Assembly: GCF_030371585.1 (NCBI RefSeq) | Contig: NZ_JAUDCE010000005.1 | Origin: Megamonas hypermegale_A | GTDB lineage: Bacteria > Bacillota > Negativicutes > Selenomonadales > Selenomonadaceae | Length of the DNA stretch: 64,000 nt | Reading direction: 5' to 3' (one strand) | Shown: one piece after another, positions 23,914-32,317 of the stretch | Layout: the number at the start of each line of letters is the position of its first letter | How positions within the stretch are numbered: position 1 is the first letter of the stretch | Position numbers and translations under genes: made by a program | The notes under the pieces: model-generated | Databases searched by the model: none | The model's input: only the letters and a program-made list of their open reading frames with translations | Told to the model about the DNA's origin: nothing

Positions 23914-24773
23914 TTTATCCCCCGCTTTCTCAAAGCTTGTAAAATTTCCGCCAAAGCATCATCTTTATCCAGAACATTTACATTGACATCAAATCCCCTG
24001 TCTTTAATTTTTTGCATAAGCTGCATTACCTCCGGCTCTAAAAGGCCCGCTTCTTTTATAATCTGCCGATTGGCGAAAACTTTTTCCGGCTCATCATACA
24101 GCATGAGTTTTCCCCCATTCATCACCGCCACTTTATCCGCCAGTTTCGCGATATCGTCCATATTGTGCGACACCATGATAATCGTCATTTTCTCTTTGTC
24201 ATGCAGTTTTTTTATCTTCGATAACAAATTCGCTTTTAAGCGCGGGTCAAGCCCTGCCGTCGGTTCGTCCAGCACCAGATATTTCGGCTTTAAAGCAATA
24301 ATTCCGGCAATGGCCACGCGGCGCATCTGTCCGCCGCTCAGTTCAAACGGCGATTTATCCTTATACTGTTCATAATCAAGCTCGACAAATTCCATCGCTT
24401 CTCGTACGCGCTTTTGTATTTCTTCCTCACTGAAACCAAAATTTCTTGGGCCGAAAGCAATATCCTTCTCTATCGTTTCTTCAAACAGCTGCTGTTCCGG
24501 ATACTGAAAAACAAGCCCCACACTGCGGCGCGCCGCCAGTGCCGCTTTATTTTTTTTGCTTATATCCATACCGTCAATATACACCGAGCCCCTATCCGGC
24601 GACAATAATCCGTTCACATGCTGCATAAGCGTGGATTTTCCCGAACCGGTATGGCCTGCAATCGCCGTAAAACTGCCTTCTTCAATGACCAGACTCACAT
24701 CATCGAGCGCCGTTTTTTCATACGGTGTTTTTTCCATATAAATATGCGTTACATTTTTTATTTCTATTGACAT
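23907..24773 (-). CDS. ecfA2: ECF transporter ATPase EcfA2
   Basis: A 288-aa ABC ATPase. Walker A is GHTGSGKST (about residues 40-48), the Q-loop lies in LVFQYPEQQLFEETIEKDIA, the signature is LSGGQMRRVAIAG, Walker B is YLVLDEPTAGLD, and the switch His is in MVSHNMDD. A C-terminal extension after about residue 230 is typical of EcfA proteins. It overlaps ecfA1 by ten bases and pairs with it as a heterodimer on EcfT. Confidence 0.94.
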   Translation of the reverse strand: MSIEIKNVTHIYMEKTPYEKTALDDVSLVIEEGSFTAIAGHTGSGKSTLMQHVNGLLSPDRGSVYIDGMDISKKNKAALAARRSVGLVFQYPEQQLFEETIEKDIAFGPRNFGFSEEEIQKRVREAMEFVELDYEQYKDKSPFELSGGQMRRVAIAGIIALKPKYLVLDEPTAGLDPRLKANLLSKIKKLHDKEKMTIIMVSHNMDDIAKLADKVAVMNGGKLMLYDEPEKVFANRQIIKEAGLLEPEVMQLMQKIKDRGFDVNVNVLDKDDALAEILQALRKRGIKC

Positions 24774-25615
24774 AAAACAATCTTCTCCAATTCCGCTGCC
24801 AGCTGCTCTGCTGTAAACACATTGCCTGCAATCTTCACGCCGCGCTTTTTCAGTTCAGCCGCCATATCCACACTGAGCGGTACTTCCAGTCCCAGCGAGC
24901 GCAGTTTCTGCCTGTCGGCAAAAATCTGCTCTGGCGTGCCGTCCTGAACAATTTTTCCGTTATCCATGACGACAATACGCTGCGCCTGCATCGCTTCTTC
25001 CATAAAATGCGTAATCATGATTATCGTCATATTGTATTTTTCATGCAGCTCTTTAAGCGCATTCATCACTGCAATTCTACCCTGCGGGTCGAGCATTGCC
25101 GTCGGCTCATCCAGTATAAGACAGTTTGTACGCATGGCAATCGCTCCGGCAATCGCCGTAAGCTGTTTCTGTCCGCCCGACAGCAAATGCGGCGCAAATT
25201 TGCGCAGATGTTCTATATGCAGCGATTGCAGTGCAAATTCCACGCGCTTTCTTATTTCCTCTCGCGGCAGACCCATATTCTCCGGTCCGAAAGCAATATC
25301 ATCCTCCACAATCGTCGCGATTATCTGATTATCCGGATTTTGAAACACCATACTGACTTTCTGCCGCACCTTCCAGATTTCCTCACTGTCTTCCACCTTA
25401 ATACCGTCCACAAAACACGCGCCCTCAGTCGGTAACAAAAGCCCGTTTAAATGCTTGGCAAGCGTTGACTTTCCCGAGCCGTTCACACCGATAACAGCGA
25501 TGAATTCACCCTTATCAATATTTAGATTGATATCATCCAGAGCCTTCAGCCCGTCTTTTTTTTCATCATTACTTTTAAAGACATGTGTTAAATGCTTTAT
25601 CTCTATAAATGCCAA
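24764..25615 (-). CDS. ecfA1: ECF transporter ATPase EcfA1
   Basis: A 283-aa ABC ATPase with Walker A GVNGSGKST, Q-loop region MVFQNPDNQIIATIVEDDIA, signature LSGGQKQLTAIAGA and Walker B LILDEPTAMLD. The NPDNQ sequence is characteristic of EcfA1. The likely start is TTG at 25615, six bases after AGGTG; an upstream in-frame GTG at 25624 lies in that ribosome site. It is the first gene of the ECF unit, directly behind a terminator with an embedded promoter. Confidence 0.93.
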   Translation of the reverse strand: MAFIEIKHLTHVFKSNDEKKDGLKALDDINLNIDKGEFIAVIGVNGSGKSTLAKHLNGLLLPTEGACFVDGIKVEDSEEIWKVRQKVSMVFQNPDNQIIATIVEDDIAFGPENMGLPREEIRKRVEFALQSLHIEHLRKFAPHLLSGGQKQLTAIAGAIAMRTNCLILDEPTAMLDPQGRIAVMNALKELHEKYNMTIIMITHFMEEAMQAQRIVVMDNGKIVQDGTPEQIFADRQKLRSLGLEVPLSVDMAAELKKRGVKIAGNVFTAEQLAAELEKIVLCQ

Positions 25616-25640
25616 AATTATCACCTGTTTTTACCAAAAA

Positions 25641-25672
25641 AATAAGAACTGTGTAAAATCACAGTTCTTATT
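25641..25672 (-). terminator. Intrinsic terminator between rplQ and ecfA1
   Basis: AATAAGAACTGTG and CACAGTTCTTATT form a perfect 13-bp stem, followed on the minus strand by TTTTTTT. It ends only about 20 bases before the ecfA1 ribosome site. Confidence 0.85.
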
Positions 25673-25698
25673 ATACTAAGTTTTAATTGTCAACACAA
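25670..25698 (-). promoter_or_regulatory. Promoter for ecfA1 embedded in the upstream terminator arm
   Basis: Minus-strand TTGTGT (25693-25698), 17-base spacer, TATAAT (25670-25675). The -10 touches the outer edge of the terminator stem, so transcription would begin inside the first arm. Confidence 0.5.
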
Positions 25699-25699
25699 T

Positions 25700-25776
25700 C
25701 GCCTTATCAAGTAAACCAAAAATCGCATAAATTATTTTTGACTTGCCTGATAAGGCGAAGGCGACCATACGGCCGC
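25700..25776 (-). other. Two stem-loops in the rplQ 3' region
   Basis: CGCCTTATCA (25700-25709) pairs with TGATAAGGCG (25748-25757) in a long-loop stem. Immediately upstream on the minus strand, GGCG-CC pairs with GG-CGCC (25758-25776). No T runs follow, so they may protect the 3' end of the ribosomal mRNA. The function is not known. Confidence 0.4.
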
Positions 25777-25807
25777 CTCACGTATCATATATTTCAATGA
25801 ACCTAAA

Positions 25808-26149
25808 TTATTTTACTAATTCAAGTAAAGCCATCGGAGCAGCGTCGCCACGACGAACTCCTAATTTGAGGATACGAGTGTATCCGCCATTGCATTCTTT
25901 ATATTTAGGTGCAATTTCATCGAATAATTTTTTAGCAACTTCTTTATCAACAAGTTCAGCAATAACCTGACGGCGAGCACTTAAATCATCGCGTTTTGCA
26001 AGTGTAATGAGTTTTTCTGCAAGACCGCTGATTTCTTTAGCTTTAGCCTCAGTTGTTTCAATGCGTTCATGTTTAAATAAGGAAACCAGTACACTGCGGA
26101 ACAATGCTTTGCGTGCGCTGGAGTTGCGTCCTAATTTACTGTAGCCCAT
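25808..26149 (-). CDS. rplQ: 50S ribosomal protein L17
   Basis: A 113-aa large-subunit protein near the exit tunnel. It begins MGYSKLGRNSSARKALFRSV (the MxxxKLGR signature), with KHERIETTEAKAKE and the GGYTRILKLGVRRGDAAPMA C-terminus typical of short bacterial L17. It is last gene of the alpha-type block, 20 bases after rpoA. Confidence 0.97.
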   Translation of the reverse strand: MGYSKLGRNSSARKALFRSVLVSLFKHERIETTEAKAKEISGLAEKLITLAKRDDLSARRQVIAELVDKEVAKKLFDEIAPKYKECNGGYTRILKLGVRRGDAAPMALLELVK

Positions 26150-26169
26150 TAGCAGCCTGTCCTTTCCTG

Positions 26170-27126
26170 TTATTCTTTGTCAGCGAGTGTTAACCCTAAT
26201 TCCTGTAATTTCTTTTTAACTTCTTCCAGAGACTTGCGACCAAGATTTCTAACCTTAATCATATCTTCTTCACTTTTCTGCATCAAATCTGCAACAGTGT
26301 TGATTTCAGCTCTCTTTAAGCAGTTATAAGAACGTACGGACAAATCAAGGTCCTCGATTGTCATTTCCATTACTTTGGAAGTGTTGTCTTCTTCCGGATT
26401 ATTCAAGATAGCTTCATCAGCCGGAATATCTTCAACGGAACCGCCCATATTCTGGAAAAGACGCAGATGCGCAATCAGAATGCTTGCTGATTTGCTTACT
26501 GCTTCTTCCGGTTTAATAGAACCGTCAGTCCATACTTCCAACGTAAGTTTATCATAATCGGTAACATTACCAACACGAGTATCCGTTACTGTGTAATTAA
26601 CTCTTTGAATAGGAGAGAAGATGGAATCGATTGGGATAATGCCAATTACCTGGTCAGGTTTTTTGTTTTTATCCGCCGGAGTGTATCCACGTCCACGTTC
26701 AACCACCATTTCCATTTTCAAAGAACCAGTTTCATCAACAGTAGCGATATGCAAATCTTTATTAAGAATTTCAATATCGGAATCAACTATGATGTCAGCT
26801 GCTGTTACTTCTTTTTCACCAGTAACATCTATACGAATGGTATGAGGTTCTTCGTCGTGCATTTTCAGGCACAATTCTTTCAAGTTTAAGATAATGTTTG
26901 TTACATCATCACGAACCCCAGGAATAGTAGAGAATTCATGAAGAACACCATCGATTTTGATAGATGTTATGGCTGCGCCCTCTAAAGAAGACAACAATAT
27001 ACGGCGTAAACTGTTGCCAAGAGTAGTACCATATCCGCGTTCCAACGGTTCGCAGACAAATTTGCCATAACGATTGTCTTCACTTATTTCTACAATCTCA
27101 ATCTTTGGTCTTTCGATTTCGATCAT
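26170..27126 (-). CDS. rpoA: RNA polymerase alpha subunit
   Basis: A 318-aa alpha subunit. The N-terminal assembly domain (FVCEPLERGYGTTLGNSLRR, LSSLEGAAITSIKIDG) is followed by an acidic linker (about 235-250). The C-terminal domain (LDLSVRSYNCLKRAEINTV, VRNLGRKSLEEVKKKL) contacts UP elements and activators. ATG at 27126 lies behind AGGAGG. Normal position between rpsD and rplQ. Confidence 0.98.
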   Translation of the reverse strand: MIEIERPKIEIVEISEDNRYGKFVCEPLERGYGTTLGNSLRRILLSSLEGAAITSIKIDGVLHEFSTIPGVRDDVTNIILNLKELCLKMHDEEPHTIRIDVTGEKEVTAADIIVDSDIEILNKDLHIATVDETGSLKMEMVVERGRGYTPADKNKKPDQVIGIIPIDSIFSPIQRVNYTVTDTRVGNVTDYDKLTLEVWTDGSIKPEEAVSKSASILIAHLRLFQNMGGSVEDIPADEAILNNPEEDNTSKVMEMTIEDLDLSVRSYNCLKRAEINTVADLMQKSEEDMIKVRNLGRKSLEEVKKKLQELGLTLADKE

Positions 27127-27169
27127 CTGAAGTAACCTCCTATTCTATACGCTATATAACACAGACATA

Positions 27170-27763
27170 TTATTTGGAGTACAATTCGACAATCGCCTGT
27201 TCGTTAACCGGAACATCGATTTCATCACGGTTCGGGAATCTCGTAACAGAACCAGTGAGATTTTGAATATCAGCAGTAAGCCAAGCCGGTACGCTTAAAG
27301 CATTTTTGCTTTCAGCAATTTCTTTGAACAATTCAGTAGAGCGGCTTTTTTCTTTAACGCCGATTACATCGCCTACATTAACGAGTGCAGACGGAATGTT
27401 GAGGCGTTTGCCGTTTACAGTGATATGTCCATGAGAAACGAGCTGACGAGCCTGACGACGAGTGGAAGCAAGACCTAAACGGAAAACAACGTTGTCAATT
27501 CTGCGTTCGAGAAGACCGAGTAAGTTTTCACCAGTAATGCCCTGCATTTTCTGTGCTTTGTCGTAATAAGCTCTGAACTGTTTTTCTAATACACCATATA
27601 TAAATTTAGCTTTTTGTTTTTCTTTTAACTGCATTCCGTATTCGCTTACTTTACGGCCAGAACGTTTTGGCTGTCTTTTGGAGCTTTTAGCAAGACCAAC
27701 TACTGCTGTTTCTAAGCCGAGAGCGCGACATCTTTTCAGAGAAGGAACTCTGTCGATAGCCAT
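27170..27763 (-). CDS. rpsD: 30S ribosomal protein S4
   Basis: A 197-aa primary 16S rRNA-binding protein with an S4 domain (RRIDNVVFRLGLASTRRQAR, LVSHGHITVNGKRLN). The N-terminus (MAIDRVPSLKRCRALGLE) has one Cys and lacks the four-cysteine zinc site, so it is the zinc-free form. It lies within the operon, unlike Bacillus where rpsD is elsewhere. Confidence 0.97.
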   Translation of the reverse strand: MAIDRVPSLKRCRALGLETAVVGLAKSSKRQPKRSGRKVSEYGMQLKEKQKAKFIYGVLEKQFRAYYDKAQKMQGITGENLLGLLERRIDNVVFRLGLASTRRQARQLVSHGHITVNGKRLNIPSALVNVGDVIGVKEKSRSTELFKEIAESKNALSVPAWLTADIQNLTGSVTRFPNRDEIDVPVNEQAIVELYSK

Positions 27764-27784
27764 ATTTCTATTTCAACCTCCTAA

Positions 27785-28177
27785 TTATACTCTTCTGCGT
27801 TTAGGCGGACGGCACCCATTGTGCGGAATTGGAGTAACATCTTTAATCATGTTTACTTCAAGACCAGTTGCCTGTAAAGATCTGATTGCAGCTTCACGAC
27901 CTGCACCAGGACCTTTTACATAAACTTCAACCTGTTTTAAACCATGTTCCATAGCTGCTTTTGCTGCAACTTCTGCTGCCATCTGAGCTGCAAACGGAGT
28001 GCTTTTTCTGGAACCTCTGAAACCGAGTCCGCCAGCACTAGCCCAAGACAGAGCGTTACCATTTTTATCAGTGATAGTAACAATTGTATTATTGAAAGTC
28101 GAACGAATGTGAGCCACACCGTATTCGACGTTTTTACGATCTTTTCTCTTCGGACGAGATGTTTTATTTGCTGCCAC
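27785..28177 (-). CDS. rpsK: 30S ribosomal protein S11
   Basis: A 130-aa platform protein. Signatures are GVAHIRSTFNNTIVTITD, GSRKSTPFAAQMAAE and the C-terminal PHNGCRPPKRRRV. It lies 21 bases downstream of nothing unusual: rpsM precedes by 19 bases and rpsD follows by 21. Confidence 0.98.
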   Translation of the reverse strand: MAANKTSRPKRKDRKNVEYGVAHIRSTFNNTIVTITDKNGNALSWASAGGLGFRGSRKSTPFAAQMAAEVAAKAAMEHGLKQVEVYVKGPGAGREAAIRSLQATGLEVNMIKDVTPIPHNGCRPPKRRRV

Positions 28178-28196
28178 TTATTAAACCTCCTTCTTC

Positions 28197-28565
28197 TTAG
28201 CCTTTTTTACCCATTACAGTCTTTTTCGGACCTTTACGAGTACGTGCATTGTTTTTAGTGTTCTGACCGCGTACAGGCAGACCTAAACGATGACGTCTAC
28301 CTCTGTAGCAGCCGATTTCAACTAAACGTTTAATATTCAAAGAAATTTCACGACGAAGGTCACCTTCTACAAGATGATTTTTATCGATATATTCACGTAA
28401 CTTAGCAACTTCATCTTCAGTAAGATCACGTGCTCTAGTATCTGGATTAATACCAGTAGCAGCTAAAATACCCTGAGAAGTTTTCAGACCAATACCAAAA
28501 ATATATGTTAAAGCAATTTCAACTCGTTTATCGCGTGGTAAATCTACACCGGCAATACGTGCCAT
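28197..28565 (-). CDS. rpsM: 30S ribosomal protein S13
   Basis: A 122-aa head protein contacting tRNA and bridge B1. It begins MARIAGVDLPRDKRVEIAL, has YIFGIGLKTSQGIL and the RGRRHRLGLPVRGQNTKNNA tail. Start ATG 28565 with GGAGGTG upstream. First S13-S11-S4-alpha-L17 gene after rpmJ. Confidence 0.98.
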   Translation of the reverse strand: MARIAGVDLPRDKRVEIALTYIFGIGLKTSQGILAATGINPDTRARDLTEDEVAKLREYIDKNHLVEGDLRREISLNIKRLVEIGCYRGRRHRLGLPVRGQNTKNNARTRKGPKKTVMGKKG

Positions 28566-28580
28566 ACAATGAGCACCTCC

Positions 28581-28694
28581 TTATCCTTGTTTCTGTTTAT
28601 GTTTAGGGTTTTCGCAAATAACCATTACATGACCTTTGCGTTTAATAACTTTGCATTTTTCACAAATTGGTTTTACTGATGGTCTAACTTTCAC
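28581..28694 (-). CDS. rpmJ: 50S ribosomal protein L36 (zinc-binding form)
   Basis: A 37-aa protein too short for many gene callers. It begins MKVRPSVKPICEKCKVIKRK from a GTG start at 28694 behind GGAGGTACATGCA. The zinc ligands C11, C14, C27 and H32 form the usual CxxC-Cx4H knuckle. It lies between infA (45 bases) and rpmM-type neighbour rpsM (15 bases), the standard order. Confidence 0.96.
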   Translation of the reverse strand: MKVRPSVKPICEKCKVIKRKGHVMVICENPKHKQKQG

Positions 28695-28739
28695 TGCATG
28701 TACCTCCTTTTACATTGCTATAATGCCTAAATCTAGGTC

Positions 28740-28958
28740 TTATTTAAAACGGTAAGTGATTCGGCCTCTGGTCAAATCATAAGGCGTAAGTTCGATAGTA
28801 ACTTTATCACCCGGCAGGATGCGGATAAAATTCATGCGAATTTTACCGGAAACGTGAGCCAAAACAACGTGTCCGTTTTCCAGCTCTACTTTAAACATTG
28901 CATTCGGCAAAGCTTCCAGTACTTTACCTTCAACTTCAATTACATCTTGCTTAGACAT
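28740..28958 (-). CDS. infA: Translation initiation factor IF-1
   Basis: A 72-aa OB-fold factor that occupies the ribosomal A site during initiation. It reads MSKQDVIEVEGKVLEALPNA and later HVSGKIRMNFIRILPGDKV. ATG at 28958 is nine bases after AAGGAG; a TTG frame start at 28973 overlaps the ribosome site and is rejected. It has its own promoter and a strongly structured leader. Confidence 0.97.
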   Translation of the reverse strand: MSKQDVIEVEGKVLEALPNAMFKVELENGHVVLAHVSGKIRMNFIRILPGDKVTIELTPYDLTRGRITYRFK

Positions 28959-28984
28959 GAAATTCTCCTTCAATTAAAGCTTAA

Positions 28985-29123
28985 GTTGGGCCGAAAACTC
29001 TATGAGGTTTGAATTATCATGCCCATGATATGCCCAAACCTGTCAGTAATCCGTTTTTACAGCAATGCCATGCCCAACATTATTGTTATCTGCCGCAGTA
29101 AAACGTGTTTGTTTACTGCCCGA
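28985..29123 (-). ncRNA. Structured 5' leader of infA (candidate cis-regulatory RNA)
   Basis: Three nested stems are exact on the minus strand: GTTGGGC (29072-29078) with GCCCAAC (28985-28991); AGGTTTG (29035-29041) with CAAACCT (29005-29011); and TATCATG (29024-29030) with CATGATA (29015-29021) around a two-base loop. Near the 5' end GCAGTAAAC pairs imperfectly with GTTTTACTGC (about 29095-29119). GGGCAT occurs three times. I do not recognise a catalogued leader family. The function, perhaps autoregulation of infA or downstream ribosomal proteins, is inference. Confidence 0.5.
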
Positions 29124-29129
29124 ATATTA

Positions 29130-29138
29130 ATTATAACA
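29130..29138 (-). promoter_or_regulatory. Extended -10 promoter of infA
   Basis: Minus-strand TGTTATAAT is a perfect extended -10 element; the -35 region is poor. It gives a start near 29123, at the beginning of the structured leader. Confidence 0.5.
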
Positions 29139-29218
29139 TATTACAGCGTTTAAATATATCATTATCAGTGATTTTTTTACACTTTTTTTACAGATATATT
29201 ACCGTATTATATTATCAA

Positions 29219-29863
29219 TTAACTGCGCAAAATTGCAACAATGTCTTGGAATACTTTATCCATTGACTGACTACCGTCAACTTCTTTGTAAAGTTCTTCT
29301 TTTTCATAATAAGAAATAAGAGGCTTTGTCTGTTCTTCATAAACAGAAAGACGATTTTTCATTGTTGCTTCGCTGTCGTCAGCTCTTTGATAAAGTTCAC
29401 CGCCACACACGTCACAAATTCCGTCTTCCTTAGATGGTTTGAATTCTACATGATAAGTGCTTCCGCATTTTTTGCAGATACGGCGACCTACTGCTCTTCT
29501 TATCAGCTCACTAGCCGGAACAGCTACATTCAAAGCACAGTCAAGTTTTAAACCTAATTCACTGAGAATTTTATCCAAAGCCACAGCCTGTTCTACTGTA
29601 CGAGGGAAACCATCCAATATAAATCCTTTTTCGCAGTCAGCTTTAGATAAACGTTCCTTCACGATACCGATAGTAACGTCATCCGGTACGAGCTTGCCGG
29701 AATCCATGCAGGCTTTTGCCTGTTTGCCAAGTTCAGTACCTTCTTTTACTGCTGCACGAAACATATCTCCAGTAGAGATATGAGGAATTTTAAATTCTTC
29801 TACCAGCCTTGCTGCCTGCGTGCCTTTGCCGGCACCAGGAGGGCCCATTAAAAGGATGTGCAT
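29219..29863 (-). CDS. adk: Adenylate kinase (zinc-lid type)
   Basis: A 214-aa kinase converting ATP + AMP to 2 ADP. The P-loop GPPGAGKGTQ is at residues 7-16, followed by HISTGDMFR and GFILDGFPRT. The long LID holds a four-cysteine zinc site (ICKKCGS and ICDVCGG), as usual in Bacillota. It lies 11 bases after secY. In most Bacillota map follows; here a promoter and leader for infA follow instead. Confidence 0.97.
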   Translation of the reverse strand: MHILLMGPPGAGKGTQAARLVEEFKIPHISTGDMFRAAVKEGTELGKQAKACMDSGKLVPDDVTIGIVKERLSKADCEKGFILDGFPRTVEQAVALDKILSELGLKLDCALNVAVPASELIRRAVGRRICKKCGSTYHVEFKPSKEDGICDVCGGELYQRADDSEATMKNRLSVYEEQTKPLISYYEKEELYKEVDGSQSMDKVFQDIVAILRS

Positions 29864-29874
29864 AGAAATCCTCC

Positions 29875-31131
29875 TTACTTCATAAAGCCTTCATAATGAC
29901 GCATTACGACCATTGACTCAATCTGTTGCATCGTATTGAGTGCAACCCCTACAACGATTAGTAATGCCGTACCACCGAAATGAATGCCTTCAATATGAGT
30001 AGCACCGGCAATCATCGTAGGCAATATTGCAATGAATGCAAGGAAAAATGCACCCGCTAATGTAATACGTGTCATAATACGGTCCAAATAATCTGCAGTC
30101 GCCTGTCCTGGACGAATACCAGGAATAAAACCACCGTATTTTTTCAAATTATCAGCGAGGTCCGGAATTTTAAAAGTAACGGCTGTGTAAAAATACGTAA
30201 AGAATATAATCAGCAGTGCATAAAGCGCCGATTGAAAAGGTGTTCCCCACTGGAAATAATCGGCAATCTGTCTAATCGTAGGATTTTCCACAAACTGCGC
30301 AATCGTCGGAGGAAACATCAGCACGGAGGATGCAAAGATGATTGGAATAACGCCGGCCTGATTTACTTTAAGCGGTATATGCGTAGAATGGCCGCCGTAT
30401 GTCTTACGACCTACAATCCGTTTAGCATACGAAACCGGAACTCTGCGTTGTCCTTCGTTGATAGCAACAACAAAAACTATCATCGCCAGGGCAATAATTC
30501 CAAAGAACAATACATTGAAATAACTGATTGTTCCTGCTTGTAAATAATTATATATAGTACCCAGATTATGCGGAAGAGCCGCAACGATACCTGCAAAAAT
30601 GATAAGCGATATACCATTTCCCACACCGTGTGCAGTTATCTGTTCACCAATCCACATAAGGAATACCGTTCCTGCTGTCAGGGTAATAGCAATAATAAAA
30701 ATAGATGTAAAACTAGGATTTATAATGGCCTGTCTAAGACCAATGGACATACCAATAGCTTGTAAAAATGCCAAGACAACAGTAAGATAACGAGTCGTCT
30801 TGGTAATTTTTTTATGCCCCTCTTCACCCTCTTTGGACCACTGCTCCAAAGTAGGTATTACCACGGTCAATAACTGAATGATGATTGACGCGTTGATATA
30901 TGGCGTAATACTCATAGCAAAGAGAGAGAATTTACTTAAAGCACCACCGGAAAATAAATCAAGCAGCCCGAACAAGTTACCGCTGTTAAATAACTGTTCA
31001 AGCGCCGCAGGATTTACTCCAGGCACCGGGATATGAGTCCCGAGCCTGAAGATTGCAAACATCACAAGTGTAAAAACTATTTTCTGTCGCAATTCGGTGA
31101 TTTTGAGGATATTGCTAAGAGCTGAAAGCAC
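29875..31131 (-). CDS. secY: Protein translocase subunit SecY
   Basis: A 418-aa ten-helix channel protein of the Sec translocon. It shows FRLGTHIPVPGVNP near the N-terminus, the plug-region GGALSKFSLFAMSITPYINA, and the cytoplasmic loop QRRVPVSYAKRIVGRK. The start is GTG at 31131, directly after the rplO stop codon; its ribosome site AGAGGTG lies within rplO, so translation is probably coupled. Confidence 0.97.
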   Translation of the reverse strand: MLSALSNILKITELRQKIVFTLVMFAIFRLGTHIPVPGVNPAALEQLFNSGNLFGLLDLFSGGALSKFSLFAMSITPYINASIIIQLLTVVIPTLEQWSKEGEEGHKKITKTTRYLTVVLAFLQAIGMSIGLRQAIINPSFTSIFIIAITLTAGTVFLMWIGEQITAHGVGNGISLIIFAGIVAALPHNLGTIYNYLQAGTISYFNVLFFGIIALAMIVFVVAINEGQRRVPVSYAKRIVGRKTYGGHSTHIPLKVNQAGVIPIIFASSVLMFPPTIAQFVENPTIRQIADYFQWGTPFQSALYALLIIFFTYFYTAVTFKIPDLADNLKKYGGFIPGIRPGQATADYLDRIMTRITLAGAFFLAFIAILPTMIAGATHIEGIHFGGTALLIVVGVALNTMQQIESMVVMRHYEGFMK

Positions 31132-31572
31132 TTAGATCACCTCTACTTTTCCACCTGCTGCTGTAATTTTTTCTTCAGCAGATTTAGTAAAGCCGTTTGC
31201 TACTACTGTTAATTTCTTAGTAATTTCGCCGTTACCAAGAACACGAACACCGTCGCAAACATTTTTAAGAATACCTGCTTCAACTAATGCTGCCGGGTCT
31301 ACTGTTGCACCATCTTCAAAACGGTTTAAAGAAGAAACGTTAACTTCAGCATATTCTTTTGCAAAAACATTTTTGAAGCCACGTTTTGGCAATCTGCGGT
31401 ATAAAGGCATCTGTCCACCTTCAAAGCCAGTGCGAACACCGCCGCCAGAACGAGCGTTCTGACCTTTATGGCCACGGCCGGAAGTTTTACCTAAACCGGA
31501 GCCTAAGCCACGACCAACACGAGTACGAACTTTTTTAGAGCCCGGTGCTGGTGATAATTCATGCAATTTCAT
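31132..31572 (-). CDS. rplO: 50S ribosomal protein L15
   Basis: A 146-aa late-assembly protein. The glycine-rich N-terminus (VRTRVGRGLGSGLGKTSGRG) and GGQMPLYRRLPKRGFKN are diagnostic. It is joined without spacing to secY, as in most Bacillota spc operons. Confidence 0.98.
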   Translation of the reverse strand: MKLHELSPAPGSKKVRTRVGRGLGSGLGKTSGRGHKGQNARSGGGVRTGFEGGQMPLYRRLPKRGFKNVFAKEYAEVNVSSLNRFEDGATVDPAALVEAGILKNVCDGVRVLGNGEITKKLTVVANGFTKSAEEKITAAGGKVEVI

Positions 31573-31593
31573 AACCTGGACACCTCCTCTAAA

Positions 31594-31779
31594 TTATTCG
31601 CTGATTTTTTCTACTGTAATAAGATGTTCTACTTTATGAAGCATACCTTTGATAGCCGGAGTATCTTCATGTTCTACTGTAGAATTTAATTTGCGTAATC
31701 CCAAAGCCTGAATTGTTCTTCTCTGAGTTTCAGGTCTGCCGATCAGACTTCTTGTAAGGGTAATTTTCACTTTTGCCAT
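31594..31779 (-). CDS. rpmD: 50S ribosomal protein L30
   Basis: A 61-aa protein with KVKITLTRSLIGRPETQRRT and the L30 fold end GMLHKVEHLITVE. Fifteen bases after rpsE and 21 before rplO. Confidence 0.97.
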   Translation of the reverse strand: MAKVKITLTRSLIGRPETQRRTIQALGLRKLNSTVEHEDTPAIKGMLHKVEHLITVEKISE

Positions 31780-31794
31780 TGAAATATTTCCTCC

Positions 31795-32295
31795 TTAACC
31801 TAAAAGTTCCTGAACGGATTTTCCACGAAGTTCAGCTACAAGCTCAGCTTTTTTGAGCTGTTCCAAACCTTTGATGGTTGCGCGAACCATGTTGTTCGGA
31901 TTGGAAGAACCTAAGGATTTAGTCAAAATGTTGTTGACACCTGCAAGTTCAAGTACCGCACGTGCCGGACCGCCTGCGATAACACCAGTACCTTTTGCAG
32001 CCGGTTTTAAGAGAACTTTACCCGCACCAAATACACCGATGCTTTCATGCGGAATAGTTTTATCTACTAAAGAAACTTCTACAAGATTCTTTTTAGCATC
32101 TTCAATGCCTTTTCTGATTGCTTCAGGTACTTCGCTGGCTTTGCCCAGACCTGCACCTACATGACCGTTTCTATCGCCTACTACAACAAGAGCGCTGAAG
32201 GAGAAGCGACGGCCACCTTTTACAACCTTTGCAACGCGATTAATATAAACGACTTTTTCTTCTAATTCAAGTGCGTTTGCGTCAATCTTGGCCAT
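31795..32295 (-). CDS. rpsE: 30S ribosomal protein S5
   Basis: A 166-aa protein of the ribosomal ambiguity (accuracy) region and mRNA entry helicase site. It shows the dsRNA-binding-like domain (VVKGGRRFSFSALVVVGDRN) and GTGVIAGGPARAVLELAG. ATG 32295 follows AGGAGG. Order rplR-rpsE-rpmD as usual. Confidence 0.98.
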   Translation of the reverse strand: MAKIDANALELEEKVVYINRVAKVVKGGRRFSFSALVVVGDRNGHVGAGLGKASEVPEAIRKGIEDAKKNLVEVSLVDKTIPHESIGVFGAGKVLLKPAAKGTGVIAGGPARAVLELAGVNNILTKSLGSSNPNNMVRATIKGLEQLKKAELVAELRGKSVQELLG

Positions 32296-32317
32296 TAATT
32301 TACCTCCTGTTCCAATA

